From: Acidimicrobiaceae bacterium
GTDB lineage: Bacteria > Actinomycetota > Acidimicrobiia > Acidimicrobiales > RAAP-2
Assembly (NCBI GenBank): GCA_030838245.1
Contig: JAUTXB010000085.1
Coordinates: forward strand, 1 to 7,941
Direction: 5' to 3'
DNA length: 7,941 bases
The stretch's first letter is position 1, and the number at the start of each line of letters is the position of its first letter. Shown piece after piece: positions 5,764 to 7,941 of the stretch. A program made the translations under genes and the position numbers. The notes beneath the pieces are model-generated. The model was given only the letters and a program-made list of their open reading frames with translations, did no database searches and was not told the origin of the DNA.

Positions 5764-6764
5764 CTGTTGCCTTGCTGAAGACTGACCTGGTGAAGACGGC
5801 CCCGTCGGCGAACGCCCATCTTTCCAGTTCGCCGGTGCCCGCCCCCGGTCCGCACGGGGACGATGCTCGCCGCCTGGCTGTCGCCCTGGGGGTGGACGTG
5901 GCCTCGATCCTCGACCTGGCGGCCAGCATGAACCCGTTCGCTCCCAGTGTGGCGTCGTTGGCCGCGCCGCATCTGGCCGAGCTCACCCGTTACCCGGCCG
6001 AAGCGGCAGTCCGCGCCGCCACCGAGTCGCTGGCCGGGGCCCTGGGCGTCGAGTCGGACCGACTTCTGCTGACCAACGGGGGATCCGAGGCTATTGCCCT
6101 GGTGGCTGCCGAGCTTGGGCGCGGCTGGGTGGACGAGCCGGACTTCTCGTTGTATCGGCGCCATCTGAGCGACCTCGACCCGGCCGCGGCCCGGTTCCGT
6201 TCTGATCCGCACAACCCGACCGGCGAGCTCGCCGGACCGGGAGAACGCGCCGATGTGTGGGACGAGGCGTTCTATCCGCTGGCCACCGGGCGATGGACCC
6301 GGGGCGATACCGCTCAAGGCGAATCGACGGTGGTGGGCTCGTTGACCAAGGTGTTCGCCTGCCCCGGGCTTCGTCTGGGCTATGTCCTGGCCCCGGCCGG
6401 GAACGTCGACATCGTGTGTCGGCTTGCGTCTCGCCAGCCCCGCTGGTCGGTCAATGCGCTGGCCCTGGCCGTCCTGCCTGATCTGTTGGCCACATCCGAC
6501 CTTCCCGGTTGGGCGGAGTCGATCGCCGGAGCCCGCCAGGACCTGACCGATCTGGTGAGCGCTCATGGGCTCCGACCTCGGCCCAGCGCGGCGAACTTCA
6601 TCCTGGTCGACGGGGCCGCCGGCCTCCGTGAGCGTCTGGCCACCCGGGGTGTGCTGGTTCGGGACTGCACCACCTTCGGACTTCCCGATGCGGTGCGGAT
6701 CGCCGTCCCCGCGCCCCTCGGGCTTCGACGGCTCTCGCACGCGCTAGGCGAGGTGGTCGCATGA
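5760..6764 (+). CDS. cobC: CobC-type PLP enzyme, probable L-threonine-O-3-phosphate decarboxylase
   Basis: This is a fold-type I PLP enzyme of the histidinol-phosphate aminotransferase-like group (334 residues). Next to cobD/cbiB it most likely makes (R)-1-amino-2-propanol phosphate from threonine phosphate. Features are ASMNPF (residues 55-60), RYP (77-79), TNGGSEA cofactor-phosphate region (105-111), a PxFxxY-like DEPDFSLY (125-132), HNPTGE (151-156), DEAF (168-171, with Asp168 for the pyridine nitrogen) and SLTKVFACPGLRLGY (194-208) with the Schiff-base Lys197. Arg313 in VRIAVP is the likely carboxylate binder. The spacing between the Tyr and NPTG, and between NPTG and DEAF, is clearly shorter than usual. 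The ATG has AAGGA four bases upstream and overlaps the cobD stop. The reading frame is open further upstream, to 5613, but only inside cobD. Aminotransferase activity cannot be ruled out from sequence alone. Confidence 0.87.
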   Translation: MTVALLKTDLVKTAPSANAHLSSSPVPAPGPHGDDARRLAVALGVDVASILDLAASMNPFAPSVASLAAPHLAELTRYPAEAAVRAATESLAGALGVESDRLLLTNGGSEAIALVAAELGRGWVDEPDFSLYRRHLSDLDPAAARFRSDPHNPTGELAGPGERADVWDEAFYPLATGRWTRGDTAQGESTVVGSLTKVFACPGLRLGYVLAPAGNVDIVCRLASRQPRWSVNALALAVLPDLLATSDLPGWAESIAGARQDLTDLVSAHGLRPRPSAANFILVDGAAGLRERLATRGVLVRDCTTFGLPDAVRIAVPAPLGLRRLSHALGEVVA

Positions 6765-7941
6765 GGGGCGCGCTCATGGTGTGCGGTACGGCCAGCGACG
6801 TGGGCAAGAGCCAGATCGTGGCCGGACTGTGCCGGCTCCTGGCCCGCCAGGGCGTGCGGGTGGCGCCGTTCAAGGCCCAGAACATGGCCCTCAACTCGTT
6901 CGTCACCCCCGCCGGCCATGAGATCGGGAGGGCGCAGGCCATGCAGGCCATGGCGGCCGGCGTGGAGCCCGACGTGGCCATGAACCCGATCCTGCTCAAG
7001 CCGACCAGCGACCGGACGAGCCAGGTGGTGGTGCTCGGTCGGCCGTGGAAGAACCTCGACGCGGTGTCCTACCACGCGGCCAAGCCCGAGCTCATGGACG
7101 TGGTGACCGATGCCCTGGCCGATCTGCGCTCACGGTACGACGTGATCTTGTGCGAGGGCGCAGGCAGCCCGGCCGAGATCAATCTTTTGGAGGGGGACCT
7201 GGTCAACTTGGGGCTGGCCTCGAAGGTGGGAATCCCGGCCATCGTGGTCGGCGACATCGACCGGGGCGGCGTCTTCGCCGCCCTCTACGGGACGGTCGCG
7301 CTGTTGCCCGACGAGCTCCGGCGCTGGGTCCGTGGGTTCGTGATCAACAAGTTCCGTGGGGACCCCGCCCTCCTCGGCGATGCCTTGACCGACCTGGAAC
7401 GGCGCACGGGACGGCCGACGCTGGGCGTGCTGCCCTTTGCCGAGGGCCTGACCCTCGACGCCGAGGACTCGTTGGCGCTGGCGCTGACCCAAGGGGCCCG
7501 GCCCGGGACGGGGACGGCCACGTCGGCGGAGAGCGCCGGGCGGGAACCACTGGACATCGTTGTCATCCGCTTTCCCCATATCTCCAACTTCACCGACGTC
7601 GACGCGCTGGCCGTCGAGCCCGGGGCGTCCGTCCGGTTCGTGGACTCGCCCGACTCGCTCGGCCAGCCGGACATGGTGGTGCTACCCGGAACCAAGTCGA
7701 CGGTCGAGGACCTGGCCTGGATGCGGTCGCGAGGCTTCGAAGCAGCACTGGCCGGCCTCCGCGACGACGGGGCCGGGGGCACCAGCACGGAGTCCCCCAT
7801 GATCCTGGGCATCTGTGGCGGCTACCAGATGCTGGGTGAGCTCATCGAGGACCCCGGAGCGATCGAGAGCCGTAGCGGCGTGGTCACCGGGCTCTGCCTG
7901 TTGGATCTCCGAACCGTCTATCTGGTGGACAAGCGCACCCG
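6761..7941 (+). CDS. cobQ: CobQ/CbiP adenosylcobyric acid synthase (3' end missing)
   Basis: This glutamine- and ATP-dependent amidotransferase should amidate the b, d, e and g side chains of adenosylcobyrinic acid a,c-diamide to give adenosylcobyric acid, the substrate of CobD/CbiB. The first 393 residues are present and the frame is still open at the right edge; the family is about 480-500. Motifs are the P-loop-like GTASDVGKS (residues 9-17), FKAQNMALNSFVT (37-49), MNPILLKPTSD (74-84), CEGAGSPAEINL (131-142), VGDIDRGGVFA (163-173), RFPHISNFTDVDAL (270-283), LPGTKSTVEDL (308-318) and glutaminase ICGGYQMLGE (351-360) with nucleophile Cys352. The ATG overlaps the cobC stop as ATGA, with GAGGTGG (6750-6756) just upstream. 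A Gly/Thr/Ser-rich linker (about 244-262) separates the two domains. The catalytic His region lies beyond the window. Confidence 0.95.
   Translation, partial: MRGALMVCGTASDVGKSQIVAGLCRLLARQGVRVAPFKAQNMALNSFVTPAGHEIGRAQAMQAMAAGVEPDVAMNPILLKPTSDRTSQVVVLGRPWKNLDAVSYHAAKPELMDVVTDALADLRSRYDVILCEGAGSPAEINLLEGDLVNLGLASKVGIPAIVVGDIDRGGVFAALYGTVALLPDELRRWVRGFVINKFRGDPALLGDALTDLERRTGRPTLGVLPFAEGLTLDAEDSLALALTQGARPGTGTATSAESAGREPLDIVVIRFPHISNFTDVDALAVEPGASVRFVDSPDSLGQPDMVVLPGTKSTVEDLAWMRSRGFEAALAGLRDDGAGGTSTESPMILGICGGYQMLGELIEDPGAIESRSGVVTGLCLLDLRTVYLVDKRT

Noticed and set aside
5322..6740. A 472-residue open frame on the minus strand, opposite cobD and cobC
   Set aside because: It spans two confirmed genes antisense, shows no family motif and has the low-complexity composition of a shadow frame.

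Overview
This window is a GC-rich stretch, with G/C strongly favoured at third codon positions, that is devoted entirely to cobalamin (vitamin B12) biosynthesis. The frequent GTG starts, the actinobacterial flavour of the CobB (GGGFPEVY) and CobU (SEEVGLGVHPP) motifs, and ATGA stop/start overlaps between genes suggest an actinobacterium (Actinomycetota). A class such as Acidimicrobiia is possible, but I cannot prove it from the sequence.

Layout: two divergent gene arms face away from a roughly 330-base non-coding region (about 3115-3446). The minus-strand arm runs cobO (corrinoid adenosyltransferase), cobB (a,c-diamide synthase), cobI (precorrin-2 C20-methyltransferase) and cobM (precorrin-4 C11-methyltransferase). 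cobM is cut by the left edge of the window. The plus-strand arm runs cobU (cobinamide kinase/guanylyltransferase), cobS (cobalamin synthase), cobD/cbiB (aminopropanol attachment), a short cobC-type PLP enzyme (aminopropanol-phosphate supply) and cobQ (cobyric acid synthase). cobQ is cut by the right edge. Genes are packed with 4-base overlaps or gaps of a few to a few tens of bases, so each arm looks like an operon with translational coupling.

The minus arm supplies corrin-ring methylations, the a,c-amidations and the adenosyl ligand. The plus arm completes amidation (CobQ), makes and attaches the aminopropanol linker (CobC, CobD/CbiB), activates it with GTP (CobU) and adds the lower ligand (CobS). 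cobT, cobH, cobJ, cobL/cbiT/cbiE and the cobalt-insertion genes are not in the window. It is therefore not possible to say whether the early- or late-cobalt-insertion route is used.

A clear cobalamin riboswitch lies on the plus strand in front of cobU, between about 3236 and 3397. It has the GGGAA/CCGGTG core, the CCCGCAACTGT block and the B12 box GCCAGGAGACCTG. A GC-run hairpin region and the cobU ribosome-binding site follow it. No equivalent RNA is visible in front of cobO. I found no mobile element, CRISPR array, tRNA, rRNA or toxin/defence gene, and no evidence of an undescribed system. The points worth a second look are the riboswitch output region, a repeat of a riboswitch-core 14-mer inside the start of cobU, and an unusually compact CobC.
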